A stretch of DNA of 8,120 nt from an uncultured Pseudomonadaceae bacterium (GTDB lineage: Bacteria > Pseudomonadota > Gammaproteobacteria > Pseudomonadales > Pseudomonadaceae): positions 1 to 8,120 of the forward strand of contig CANRHT010000087.1 in the NCBI GenBank assembly GCA_947630465.1. The letters run 5' to 3'. A model generated the notes under the pieces. That model was not told the DNA's origin. It did not search any database and was given only the letters and a program-made list of their open reading frames with translations. A program made the translations under genes and the position numbers. Positions 1 through 6,335 of the stretch are shown here, piece by piece. How positions within the stretch are numbered: the stretch's first letter is position 1; every line of letters starts with the position of its first letter.

Positions 1-55
1 CAATCACTAAGATGCTCAACCACAACCACGCCAACTTACCAAAACGCGCAGCCAT
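1..55 (-). CDS. lspA: Lipoprotein signal peptidase II, N-terminal fragment (runs off left edge)
   Basis: Only the first 18 codons are present, reading MAARFGKLAWLWLSILVI. A short polar start followed by a Trp/Leu-rich hydrophobic stretch matches the beginning of the first membrane helix of pseudomonad LspA. LspA is the inner-membrane aspartyl protease that cleaves prolipoprotein signal peptides after lipid attachment; its catalytic aspartates lie beyond the window. The ATG at 55-53 is supported by a good Shine-Dalgarno (GGAG on the minus strand, 68-65) 9 nt upstream and by an in-frame TAG just before it. The gene begins 30 nt after the ileS stop, and lspA directly after ileS is the conserved order in gammaproteobacteria. 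The identification rests on both context and the short peptide; the fragment alone would not be decisive. Confidence 0.85.
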   Translation of the reverse strand, partial: MAARFGKLAWLWLSILVI

Positions 56-85
56 TAGCAGACACTCCTATCAACCACCAACACG

Positions 86-2917
86 TTACGCATAGTGACG
101 TACTTCACCAGCACCATCGAGGTTGTCGGCGCAACGGGCGCAGGCTTCTGGATGTGCAGGCACTGAACCCACGTCTGCACGGTGATGCCAGCAACGCGCA
201 CACTTTGGCTCTTCAGATTTACTGATGTGTAGCTTCAAACCTTCCAGCTCAGTACTCACCGCATCAGCAGGTGCGGCAGCTAAATCAGCCACCTGCGCCG
301 TTGAAGTAATCAAGACAAAGCGCAACTCATCACCTAAACGATTGAGTTTTTCTGCCAGCGCTGCATCGGCATACAAGGTCACTTGCGCCTGCAAGTTACC
401 GCCAATCACTTTGGCGTTACGCTGATTTTCTAACTCTTTATTCACCGCCACTTTAACGGCCATGAGCTCAGTCCAGTAGGCGCTGCTGAGCTGGCTCTCA
501 GCGGGTAAGCGCGATAGGCCTTCGTACCAAGTATTGAAGATTACCGACTCGTTACGCTCACCTGGAATATGCTGCCAAATCTCATCTGCAGTAAACACCA
601 AGATCGGTGCAATCCAACGCACTAATGCTTCAGCAATATGGTAGAGCGCCGTCTGGCATGAGCGGCGCGGCAAGCTGTCAGCACCGGTGGTGTACTGACG
701 GTCTTTAATGATATCTAAGTAAAAACCACCTAATTCTTGCACGCAGAAGTTATGCACTTTTTGATAAACATTATGGAAGCGATACTCGTCGTAGGCTTGC
801 GTCACTTCATCCTGCAAACGTGCGGCAGCATCCACCACCCAACGGTCCAGCTCGATCATTTGCTCAGCAGGCACGCAGTCGGTGGCTGGATCAAAGCCGT
901 CCAAATTTGACAACAAGAAACGCGCGGTATTACGGATACGACGGTAGGCATCAGCACTACGCTGCAAAATGGTGTCAGATACAGCCATTTCGCCGGAGTA
1001 ATCCGCCGATGAGGCCCAGAGACGCAGAATATCAGCACCAAGACTGTTGGTCACAGTTTGTGGCGCAACCACGTTACCCAGCGACTTAGACATCTTGCGG
1101 CCTTTTTCATCCACAGTAAAACCATGGGTGAGTAGACCACGATACGGTGCATGGCCATCAATCGCACAACCGGTTAGAAGGGACGAGTGGAACCAGCCGC
1201 GGTGCTGATCCGAACCTTCAAGATACAAATCTGCACGTGGACCTTGCTCATGCCCTAAGGGGTGCGAGCCGCGCAACACGTGCCAGTGCGTGGTGCCTGA
1301 ATCAAACCAGACATCCAAAGTATCTGTGACTTTATCGTAGTCGGCCGCTTCAGCACCGAGCAACTCAGCTGCATCGAGCTTAAACCACGCCTCGATACCT
1401 TCTTGCTCAATACGCTGCGCCACGTTTTCCATCAACTCAACCGTGCGCGGATGCAACTCGCCGGTGGCTTTATGTAAGAAGAACGGAATCGGCACGCCCC
1501 AGTTACGCTGACGGGAAATACACCAGTCTGGACGGCCAGCAATCATATTGTGCAAACGCGCCTTACCCCAAGCCGGAGTAAACTGGGTTTCTTCAATGCC
1601 TTGTAGAGCTCGCACACGTAAGGTGTCGCCCTGCTCTGGTTGTTTATCCATGCCGACAAACCACTGCGCAGTGGCACGGTAAATCAGCGGGGTTTTATGA
1701 CGCCAGCAATGCATATAGCTGTGTTCAATCGTATGGTGCTTGAGTAGCGCACCCACTTCTTGCAGTTTTTCAACGATATTGGCGTTGGCTTTCCAAATAA
1801 ATTGACCGCCAAAAAATGGCAGATCCGCAACATAGACGCCGTTACTTTGTACAGGGCTGATGATGTCATCATTGGTCATGCCGTAACGCTTACAGGTGTA
1901 GAAGTCATCCTCACCATAAGCTGGTGCTGAGTGCACGATACCGGTACCGGCATCCAACTCAACATAATCAGCTAAGTAAACTGGGGCGACGCGCTCATAG
2001 AATGGGTGATGAAACTCTAAGTGTTCCAGCGCTTCACCATTGGTGCGCGCGATCACTTCACCTTCCAGACCGTAACGTGCAAGGCTTTCTTCAACCAAGG
2101 TGTCGGCTAATAACAGAATTTTATCGCCCACATCGACCAGCGCATACACCGCTTCTGGGTGCACGTTCAGTGCTTGGTTACCTGGAATGGTCCACGGGGT
2201 GGTGGTCCAGATCACGATTTGCACGTTTTTAGTGATTTCTGGCAGCGCAAAAGCTTGCGCGATCTTAACCAAATCAACACTGTTAAAACCAACATCAATG
2301 GCTTCTGAACGCTTATCTTGGTACTCAACTTCAGCTTCAGCCAAGGCCGAGCCGCAATCAAAACACCAGTTCACCGGCTTTAGGCCCTTAAAGACAAAAC
2401 CGCCTTCTACCATTTTCGCTAATGCACGCACTTCACCGGCTTCGTTGGCAAAATCCATAGTTTTATATGGATTATCCCAGTCACCCACCACACCTAAGCG
2501 AATAAATTCAGTTTTCTGACCTTCAATTTGCTCAGTCGCATAAGCACGGCACAGTTCACGTACTTTGTCGGCAGGCAGGTTTTTACCGTGCGTGACTTCA
2601 ACTTTGTGCTCAATCGGCAAACCGTGGCAGTCCCAACCTGGCACATAAGGCGCATCAAAACCCGCTAAGGTTTTACTACGGACAATCATATCTTTAATGA
2701 CTTTATTCACCGCATGACCAATGTGAATATTGCCGTTGGCATAGGGAGGGCCGTCATGCAAAATAAAACGCGGACGACCTTCGCCAATCTGACGCAGTTT
2801 CTGATACAGGTTAATGCTATCCCAGTGTTCCAACATCTTTGGCTCACGGGTGGGGAGGCCTGCCTTCATCGGAAATGCCGTTTTCGGCAGGTTAAGCGTC
2901 ATCTTATAATCAGTCAT
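86..2917 (-). CDS. ileS: Isoleucyl-tRNA synthetase
   Basis: Cytoplasmic class I aminoacyl-tRNA synthetase that charges tRNA-Ile and hydrolyses misactivated valine. The 943 residues match the full length of pseudomonad IleRS. Visible landmarks, in order: the HIGH signature (H65-H68, within [12 protein letters not shown]), the [12 protein letters not shown] block (94-105), the CP1 editing domain with [10 protein letters not shown] (237-246) and GTGIVHSAP...GEDD (324-338), the second catalytic signature KMSKS (608-612), the anticodon-binding helical region, and a C-terminal zinc finger with C906, C909, C926 and C929. The last feature places it in the ordinary bacterial IleS1 group rather than the mupirocin-resistant IleS2 group; that assignment follows from family knowledge. 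The start is the ATG at 2917; its Shine-Dalgarno is weak (GGA about 6 nt upstream), and the ribF stop lies only 19 nt before it, so translational coupling is plausible. No frameshift or missing motif is seen. Confidence 0.98.
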   Translation of the reverse strand: MTDYKMTLNLPKTAFPMKAGLPTREPKMLEHWDSINLYQKLRQIGEGRPRFILHDGPPYANGNIHIGHAVNKVIKDMIVRSKTLAGFDAPYVPGWDCHGLPIEHKVEVTHGKNLPADKVRELCRAYATEQIEGQKTEFIRLGVVGDWDNPYKTMDFANEAGEVRALAKMVEGGFVFKGLKPVNWCFDCGSALAEAEVEYQDKRSEAIDVGFNSVDLVKIAQAFALPEITKNVQIVIWTTTPWTIPGNQALNVHPEAVYALVDVGDKILLLADTLVEESLARYGLEGEVIARTNGEALEHLEFHHPFYERVAPVYLADYVELDAGTGIVHSAPAYGEDDFYTCKRYGMTNDDIISPVQSNGVYVADLPFFGGQFIWKANANIVEKLQEVGALLKHHTIEHSYMHCWRHKTPLIYRATAQWFVGMDKQPEQGDTLRVRALQGIEETQFTPAWGKARLHNMIAGRPDWCISRQRNWGVPIPFFLHKATGELHPRTVELMENVAQRIEQEGIEAWFKLDAAELLGAEAADYDKVTDTLDVWFDSGTTHWHVLRGSHPLGHEQGPRADLYLEGSDQHRGWFHSSLLTGCAIDGHAPYRGLLTHGFTVDEKGRKMSKSLGNVVAPQTVTNSLGADILRLWASSADYSGEMAVSDTILQRSADAYRRIRNTARFLLSNLDGFDPATDCVPAEQMIELDRWVVDAAARLQDEVTQAYDEYRFHNVYQKVHNFCVQELGGFYLDIIKDRQYTTGADSLPRRSCQTALYHIAEALVRWIAPILVFTADEIWQHIPGERNESVIFNTWYEGLSRLPAESQLSSAYWTELMAVKVAVNKELENQRNAKVIGGNLQAQVTLYADAALAEKLNRLGDELRFVLITSTAQVADLAAAPADAVSTELEGLKLHISKSEEPKCARCWHHRADVGSVPAHPEACARCADNLDGAGEVRHYA

Positions 2918-2936
2918 GTCGGTTCCAAGTCACTCA

Positions 2937-3878
2937 TTAAAGGGTGTGAAAATGCTGCCAAAGTGTATGTGCGCGCGCAATATCCGCGGCAATTGCCTCT
3001 TGTAACTGAGACAGTGATGCAAAACGTTGCTCGTCACGTATTTTCTTATGAAAAGTGACAGCAAGGTACTGGCCATATAAATCGCCAGAAAAATCCAATA
3101 AATGTACTTCCAAGTGCGCTTGTTGCGCCGTATCAACGGTGGGGCGTGTGCCTATATTAGCAACACCGGGCAACTGCCGCCCATTAGGTAGCCGCACCGA
3201 CACTAAATACACTCCGTGTAAAGGTACACGATGGCGCTTGAGTTGCACGTTTGCTGTGGGCGCATTCAGCGTGCGCCCAAGCTTTTTACCGTGTAACACG
3301 CGACCTGCAATTGTATAGGGTCGCCCTAAAAGTTGCTGCGCCAAAGTAAAGTCTGCCGCTGCCAGTGCCGCGCGCAAACGCGTACTGCTCACACGCTGCC
3401 CCGCCACTTCAATGGTTGCCAGAGGCTCAACGCTAAAATTATTGTGCAGGCCAGCGTTTTGTAAAAAGGCAAAATCGCCAGCACGATCGCAGCCAAAACG
3501 AAAATCATCGCCCACTTGTAAATGTTGAATACCTAAAGCATCAACCAATACCGTCTGCACGAACTCAGCCGCACTGAGCTGACGAAAACGCTTATTAAAA
3601 GCAATGCACAGCACTTGATCAATGCCCGCCTCGCGAAACAACTGCAATTTATCCCGTAGACGCGTTAAGCGCACCGGTGCGGTCTCAGGATTAAAAAACT
3701 CACGCGGCTGCGGCTCAAACACGATCACGCAACTGGCCACCTGTAAACGCGCCGCACTTTCACGCAGACGTGCCAATATGGTCTGATGCCCGAGATGCAC
3801 ACCATCAAAATTACCAATTGTTGCCACACAGCCATGATGAGCTGGGCGTATATTGTGCAAACCGCGGACACACTGCAT
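2937..3878 (-). CDS. ribF: Bifunctional riboflavin kinase / FMN adenylyltransferase (FAD synthetase)
   Basis: Cytosolic enzyme that phosphorylates riboflavin to FMN and then adenylylates FMN to FAD. Its 313 residues are a normal length for the family. The N-terminal nucleotidyltransferase half shows GNFDGVHLGH (22-31, the HxGH-type nucleotide-binding motif), VGDDFRFG (122-129) and SSTRLR (164-169). The C-terminal flavokinase half runs from about 185 and shows the PTAN motif (207-210, Mg-ATP and flavin binding), NIGTRPTVD (241-249), the likely catalytic glutamate E257 in LEVHLLDF, and the closing RDEQRF...L helix. The ATG at 3878 fits the usual N-terminus; the Shine-Dalgarno is poor (an A-rich upstream stretch with only AAG). 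It sits between murJ (69 nt upstream) and ileS (19 nt downstream), the conserved gammaproteobacterial order. Both active halves look intact. Confidence 0.97.
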   Translation of the reverse strand: MQCVRGLHNIRPAHHGCVATIGNFDGVHLGHQTILARLRESAARLQVASCVIVFEPQPREFFNPETAPVRLTRLRDKLQLFREAGIDQVLCIAFNKRFRQLSAAEFVQTVLVDALGIQHLQVGDDFRFGCDRAGDFAFLQNAGLHNNFSVEPLATIEVAGQRVSSTRLRAALAAADFTLAQQLLGRPYTIAGRVLHGKKLGRTLNAPTANVQLKRHRVPLHGVYLVSVRLPNGRQLPGVANIGTRPTVDTAQQAHLEVHLLDFSGDLYGQYLAVTFHKKIRDEQRFASLSQLQEAIAADIARAHTLWQHFHTL

Positions 3879-3906
3879 ATTTTATATCTTGCCGGCAAAG
3901 TTACTG

Positions 3907-3912
3907 ATTATA
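3907..3912 (-). promoter_or_regulatory. Possible internal -10 element upstream of ribF
   Basis: The minus strand reads a perfect TATAAT here, 28 nt before the ribF ATG, in the widest gap of the gene string (69 nt). No good -35 hexamer lies 16-18 nt upstream and the extended -10 TGn is absent, so this is a weak candidate for a secondary promoter feeding ribF-ileS-lspA. Confidence 0.25.
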
Positions 3913-3947
3913 ACCACAGCCAAGGTCATCACGCACCTTTAGCCCAT

Positions 3948-5513
3948 TTAACGACGTAAATGTCGCATCCGAATACCGCTGGCAAACAAAGTACCAGCAA
4001 ACACAAATATACCGCCAACCACCAGTACAGTGACTTCCCAGACACGGCGCTGCCAACCCCAAGCAAACCACTCACTGCTGGGCTGATTGAGCCACATAAT
4101 CAGCGCCAGCATGGCAGCGCAGGCCGCAGCCAAACGTAACGAAAACAGCAGCCAACCGGGCGCAGGCTGATAAACACCTGCACGGTACAATCCGCGCAAC
4201 AACAAACCGGTATTCAGCATACTGGCCAGCGAGGTGGCTAAGGCTAAACCCACATGCTGCAATGGCCAAATCAAAATCAAATTGAGCACCATATTCACTA
4301 CCATGCAGATGATGGCAATGCGCACGGGCGTTTTTAAATCTTGTCGAGCAAAGAACCCAGGTGCGAGCACTTTGATCAGCATAAAGGTCAGCACACCCAA
4401 GGAATAAGCTTGCAATGCAGCAGCAGCCTGAGTGACATCATTGGCTGTCATCGCACCATAAAAGAACAAGGTCGCAATCAACGGCTCAGCCAAAATAGCC
4501 AAAGCAACGGCGGCTGGCACACCGACCAACAACACCATGCGCAATGCCCAGTCGATAGTGGCGGAAAAATCTTCAGGTTTCGCCGTAGCATGCTGACGAG
4601 AAAGCGCTGGTAAAATCACCGTACCTATAGCAATACCAAAAGCACCCAGCGGCAATTCCGATAAACGGTCAGCGTAATACAACCACGATACGCTACCAGT
4701 CTGTAAAAACGAGGCCAGCACGGTATCCAGTAACAAGTTAATTTGGCTGACTGAAACGCCAAATAACGCTGGCAGCATCAGTAGCATAATGCGTTTTACA
4801 CCGGGATCGTCTTTGACCACACGCGGGCGCGGTAATAAACGCATCTTCCATAAAAACGGCATTTGAAATAACAACTGTGCAACACCAGCAATAAACACAC
4901 CCCACGCCAAGGCCATCACAGGCTCAGCAAAAAAGGGTGTCAAAAAGACCGTCGCACCAATCATCGACACATTAAGCAGTACCGGAGTAAAAGCGGGTAC
5001 GGCAAAACGGCCATAGCTGTTTAAAATACCACCACAAAAAGCAGTTAATGAAATCAGTAATAAATAGGGAAACGTAATGCGCAGCAACTCACCCGCCAGT
5101 TGCATTTTGCTGGGCTCATTATGAAAGCCCGGAGCAAACAGCATGATTAAGTAAGGCGACATCACCACGCCCAGCGCGGTCAGCGCGGTCAAAATCAAAC
5201 CCAGCATACCGGCGGTGCGATCAACCAACAGCTTTACTTCAGCGAAGGAGCGTTTCTCACGGTACTCGGTCAGGACTGGCACAAATGCTTGTGCGAAAGC
5301 ACCTTCAGCAAATAAGCGACGTAAGAAATTAGGGATCTTAAAGGCTACAAAGAAGGCATCTGCCGAAGCGCCTGAACCAAAATAGCTGGCGACTACCATA
5401 TCGCGCACCATGCCTAAGATTCGCGACAATAAAGTCATCACACTGACGACCGCACTGGAGCGCAATAAGCTGGAGGATTTAAGCTGTGTTGGTGTATCGG
5501 CAGCGTTACTCAT
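3948..5513 (-). CDS. murJ: Lipid II flippase MurJ (MviN)
   Basis: Polytopic inner-membrane protein of the MOP exporter superfamily that moves lipid-linked peptidoglycan precursor to the periplasmic side. It is hydrophobic along most of its 521 residues, as expected for about 14 membrane helices. The N-terminal signature is clear: SRILGMVRD (30-38), ADAFF (51-55) and FKIPNFLRRLFAEGAFAQAF (58-77). Aligned by eye to E. coli MurJ, the residues required for function are kept: R31, R37, D52, R65, R283 and E286, equivalent to E. coli R18, R24, D39, R52, R270 and E273. An in-frame TTG at 5528 would add five residues, but the ATG at 5513 has AAGGG six nt upstream and gives the family-like N-terminus MSNAADTPT. 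It is the first gene of the leftward string and is divergent from rpsT, as in Pseudomonas. Confidence 0.96.
   Translation of the reverse strand: MSNAADTPTQLKSSSLLRSSAVVSVMTLLSRILGMVRDMVVASYFGSGASADAFFVAFKIPNFLRRLFAEGAFAQAFVPVLTEYREKRSFAEVKLLVDRTAGMLGLILTALTALGVVMSPYLIMLFAPGFHNEPSKMQLAGELLRITFPYLLLISLTAFCGGILNSYGRFAVPAFTPVLLNVSMIGATVFLTPFFAEPVMALAWGVFIAGVAQLLFQMPFLWKMRLLPRPRVVKDDPGVKRIMLLMLPALFGVSVSQINLLLDTVLASFLQTGSVSWLYYADRLSELPLGAFGIAIGTVILPALSRQHATAKPEDFSATIDWALRMVLLVGVPAAVALAILAEPLIATLFFYGAMTANDVTQAAAALQAYSLGVLTFMLIKVLAPGFFARQDLKTPVRIAIICMVVNMVLNLILIWPLQHVGLALATSLASMLNTGLLLRGLYRAGVYQPAPGWLLFSLRLAAACAAMLALIMWLNQPSSEWFAWGWQRRVWEVTVLVVGGIFVFAGTLFASGIRMRHLRR
5172..5189. repeat. 9-nt tandem duplication inside murJ
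   Basis: CAGCGCGGT occurs twice back to back (5172-5180 and 5181-5189). On the coding strand it gives Thr-Ala-Leu twice (residues 109-114), within a predicted membrane helix. It is in frame and causes no disruption. Confidence 0.6.
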
Positions 5514-5519
5514 GGTGCA

Positions 5520-5524
5520 CCCTT
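5520..5524 (-). promoter_or_regulatory. murJ ribosome-binding site
   Basis: The minus strand reads AAGGG here, 6 nt before the ATG at 5513. It decides the start in favour of that ATG, because the alternative TTG at 5528 lies upstream of this site and has no purine-rich motif at a suitable distance. Confidence 0.65.
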
Positions 5525-5588
5525 GCAAATTCAGCGCACAAGTTTAGTCGCTTGCCCAAAGGGATGCCATAAAGATTACAGAGAAAGC

Positions 5589-5624
5589 ATGCATTCTGTA
5601 TTTCGCCTGCGTATAATACGCGCG
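5589..5624 (+). promoter_or_regulatory. rpsT promoter P1 (TATAAT with GC-rich discriminator)
   Basis: A consensus TATAAT lies at 5612-5617. The -35 position (about 5588-5595) is poor, with only two matches to TTGACA at any 16-18 nt spacing. The bases after the -10 are ACGCGCG (5618-5624), a GC-rich discriminator of the kind found at stringently controlled ribosomal promoters (established knowledge). The predicted start, near 5624, would leave a leader of about 145 nt. The complementary strand reads TATTAT at 5618-5613, so the same AT island might also serve the divergent murJ; no good -35 was seen for that direction. Confidence 0.55.
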
Positions 5625-5690
5625 GTAATGTGCTGACTGGGTAAGATTGAACACAACACAGTGATTCCTCATTTATTCAGTAACAGTAAC

Positions 5691-5719
5691 TTGACAAGCT
5701 ATTCAATTGGCGGCATCAT
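5691..5719 (+). promoter_or_regulatory. rpsT promoter candidate P2 (TTGACA-17-CATCAT)
   Basis: A perfect -35 TTGACA (5691-5696) is followed after 17 nt by CATCAT (5714-5719), four matches to the -10 consensus. The bases after it are again GC-rich (CTGCCGCC). E. coli rpsT is known to have two promoters, so a second one here is plausible. The -10 lies inside the hairpin at 5709-5727. Confidence 0.45.
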
Positions 5720-5727
5720 CTGCCGCC
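5709..5727 (+). promoter_or_regulatory. GC-rich hairpin in the rpsT leader
   Basis: A perfect 7-bp inverted repeat, GGCGGCA / TGCCGCC, encloses a 5-nt loop TCATC. Beyond one T-T mismatch the arms extend by three A-T pairs (5705-5707 with 5729-5731). It is followed by TATTTTG, which is too short and interrupted for a strong terminator but gives an attenuator-like look. It lies in the untranslated leader of any transcript from P1, about 30 nt before the Shine-Dalgarno, and overlaps the -10 of P2. It could be an attenuator, an RNA stabiliser, an S20 autoregulatory element or an operator; the sequence does not decide. Confidence 0.5.
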
Positions 5728-5756
5728 TATTTTGATACATTCAACTAAAAGTTTTC

Positions 5757-5762
5757 GAGGAG
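5757..5762 (+). promoter_or_regulatory. rpsT ribosome-binding site
   Basis: A strong GAGGAG Shine-Dalgarno sits 6 nt before the GTG at 5769. It fixes the non-ATG start of rpsT. Confidence 0.85.
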
Positions 5763-5768
5763 TACGAC

Positions 5769-6044
5769 GTGGCCAACAGCCCTTCTGCCAAAAAACGCGC
5801 TAAACAGGCTGATAAACGTAGAGACCATAACGGTAGCCTACGTTCTATGGTGCGTACCTACATCAAAAATGTAGTTAAAGCCATCGAAGCTAAAGATTTA
5901 GAAAAAGCACAAGCAGCTTACATCTTAGCTGTACCTGTTATCGACCGTATGGCCGATAAAGGCATTATCCACAAGAACAAAGCTGCTCGTAATAAAAGCC
6001 GCCTGAATCAGCACATCAAAGCGCTGAGCCAAGCTGCCGCTTAA
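5769..6044 (+). CDS. rpsT: 30S ribosomal protein S20 (GTG start)
   Basis: Small basic protein of the 30S subunit that binds 16S rRNA early in assembly. The 91 residues are close to the family length (87 in E. coli). The typical S20 layout is present: a Lys/Arg-rich N-terminus ([18 protein letters not shown]), the core [21 protein letters not shown] (from about 23), [24 protein letters not shown] (57-80) and an alanine-rich C-terminus. Initiation is at GTG, set by the strong GAGGAG upstream. A non-AUG start is a known trait of rpsT (UUG in E. coli), where it is linked to translational autoregulation by S20; carrying that over to this organism is inference. The gene is monocistronic: it has its own promoter region shared with the divergent murJ, and a terminator 17 nt after the stop codon. 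Confidence 0.98.
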   Translation: MANSPSAKKRAKQADKRRDHNGSLRSMVRTYIKNVVKAIEAKDLEKAQAAYILAVPVIDRMADKGIIHKNKAARNKSRLNQHIKALSQAAA

Positions 6045-6060
6045 TTGCGACACTGTGTTT

Positions 6061-6092
6061 AATAAAAAACCGGCTTAGGCCGGTTTTTTATT
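6061..6092 (+). terminator. rpsT intrinsic terminator (potentially bidirectional)
   Basis: A perfect 14-bp inverted repeat: AATAAAAAACCGGC, loop TTAG (6075-6078), then GCCGGTTTTTTATT. The GC core is five pairs, followed on the plus strand by six T residues (6084-6089). The A-tract on the other side means it could also act on leftward transcripts. It lies 17 nt after the rpsT stop. Confidence 0.92.
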
Positions 6093-6276
6093 GCCTAACA
6101 TTCAACACCAGCACAACTTACCCTAAATAAAGCGCCCTACGCCTTGTACCTGTCTGCGCAACTCTCTCTGTAACAACACGACAATCGGCACAAAGCACAC
6201 TCTGCCAAACCCACCACCTACTCGCAGCACTATTGAGCACTACCCTCACCGGCAATAACCAACACCTTCTGGGCAT
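6093..6276. other. Intergenic spacer between two convergent terminators
   Basis: About 185 nt with no convincing gene. The plus strand is strongly C-over-G biased (by hand count about 70 C and 24 G over 6091-6276), and no ATG occurs on the plus strand. The only open frame of note is a 52-codon one on the minus strand (6276-6118), which lacks a ribosome-binding site and uses mostly AGA/AGG arginine codons, unlike neighbouring genes. No tRNA-like fold, repeat array or promoter was recognised. Confidence 0.6.
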
Positions 6277-6315
6277 AAAAAAGCCCCAGCACCCGAATCA
6301 GGCCTGAGGCTTTTT
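6277..6315 (-). terminator. thrC intrinsic terminator
   Basis: On the minus strand AAAAA-GCCTCAG pairs with CTGGGGC-TTTTTT (one T-G wobble) around a 14-nt loop (6303-6290), ending in six T residues at 6282-6277. It begins 20 nt after the thrC stop. The A/T flanks are nearly symmetric, so it may also stop rightward read-through from rpsT. Confidence 0.88.
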
Positions 6316-6335
6316 ACCGCAATCGCTACTCAACC

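Noticed and set aside
2100..2519. A 139-codon plus-strand open frame opposite ileS, with similar overlapping ones opposite ribF, murJ and thrC.
   Set aside because: They are shadows of strongly conserved genes on the minus strand, with no recognisable product, no ribosome-binding site and low-complexity Ser/Thr/Ala-rich translations.
5514..5528. A five-codon longer murJ starting at TTG 5528.
   Set aside because: The TTG lies upstream of the AAGGG that serves the ATG at 5513 and has no suitable ribosome-binding site of its own; the ATG gives the family-like N-terminus.
5579..5598. A GCATGC-centred imperfect palindrome in the murJ-rpsT control region.
   Set aside because: The arms beyond the six-base core pair only with gaps, and no regulator with such a site could be named.
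5732..5744. FNR/Anr-like half sites TTGA...TCAA upstream of rpsT.
   Set aside because: The half sites are separated by 5 nt instead of the 6 required (TTGA N6 TCAA), and the site lies downstream of the promoters in the leader of a housekeeping gene.
6118..6276. A 52-codon open frame on the minus strand (MPRRCWLLPV...) just after the thrC terminator.
   Set aside because: Its ATG directly follows the terminator T-run with no Shine-Dalgarno. Seven of its nine arginine codons are AGA/AGG, unlike the neighbouring genes, and its Trp/Arg-rich content reflects the G/T bias of the strand. I recognise no family.
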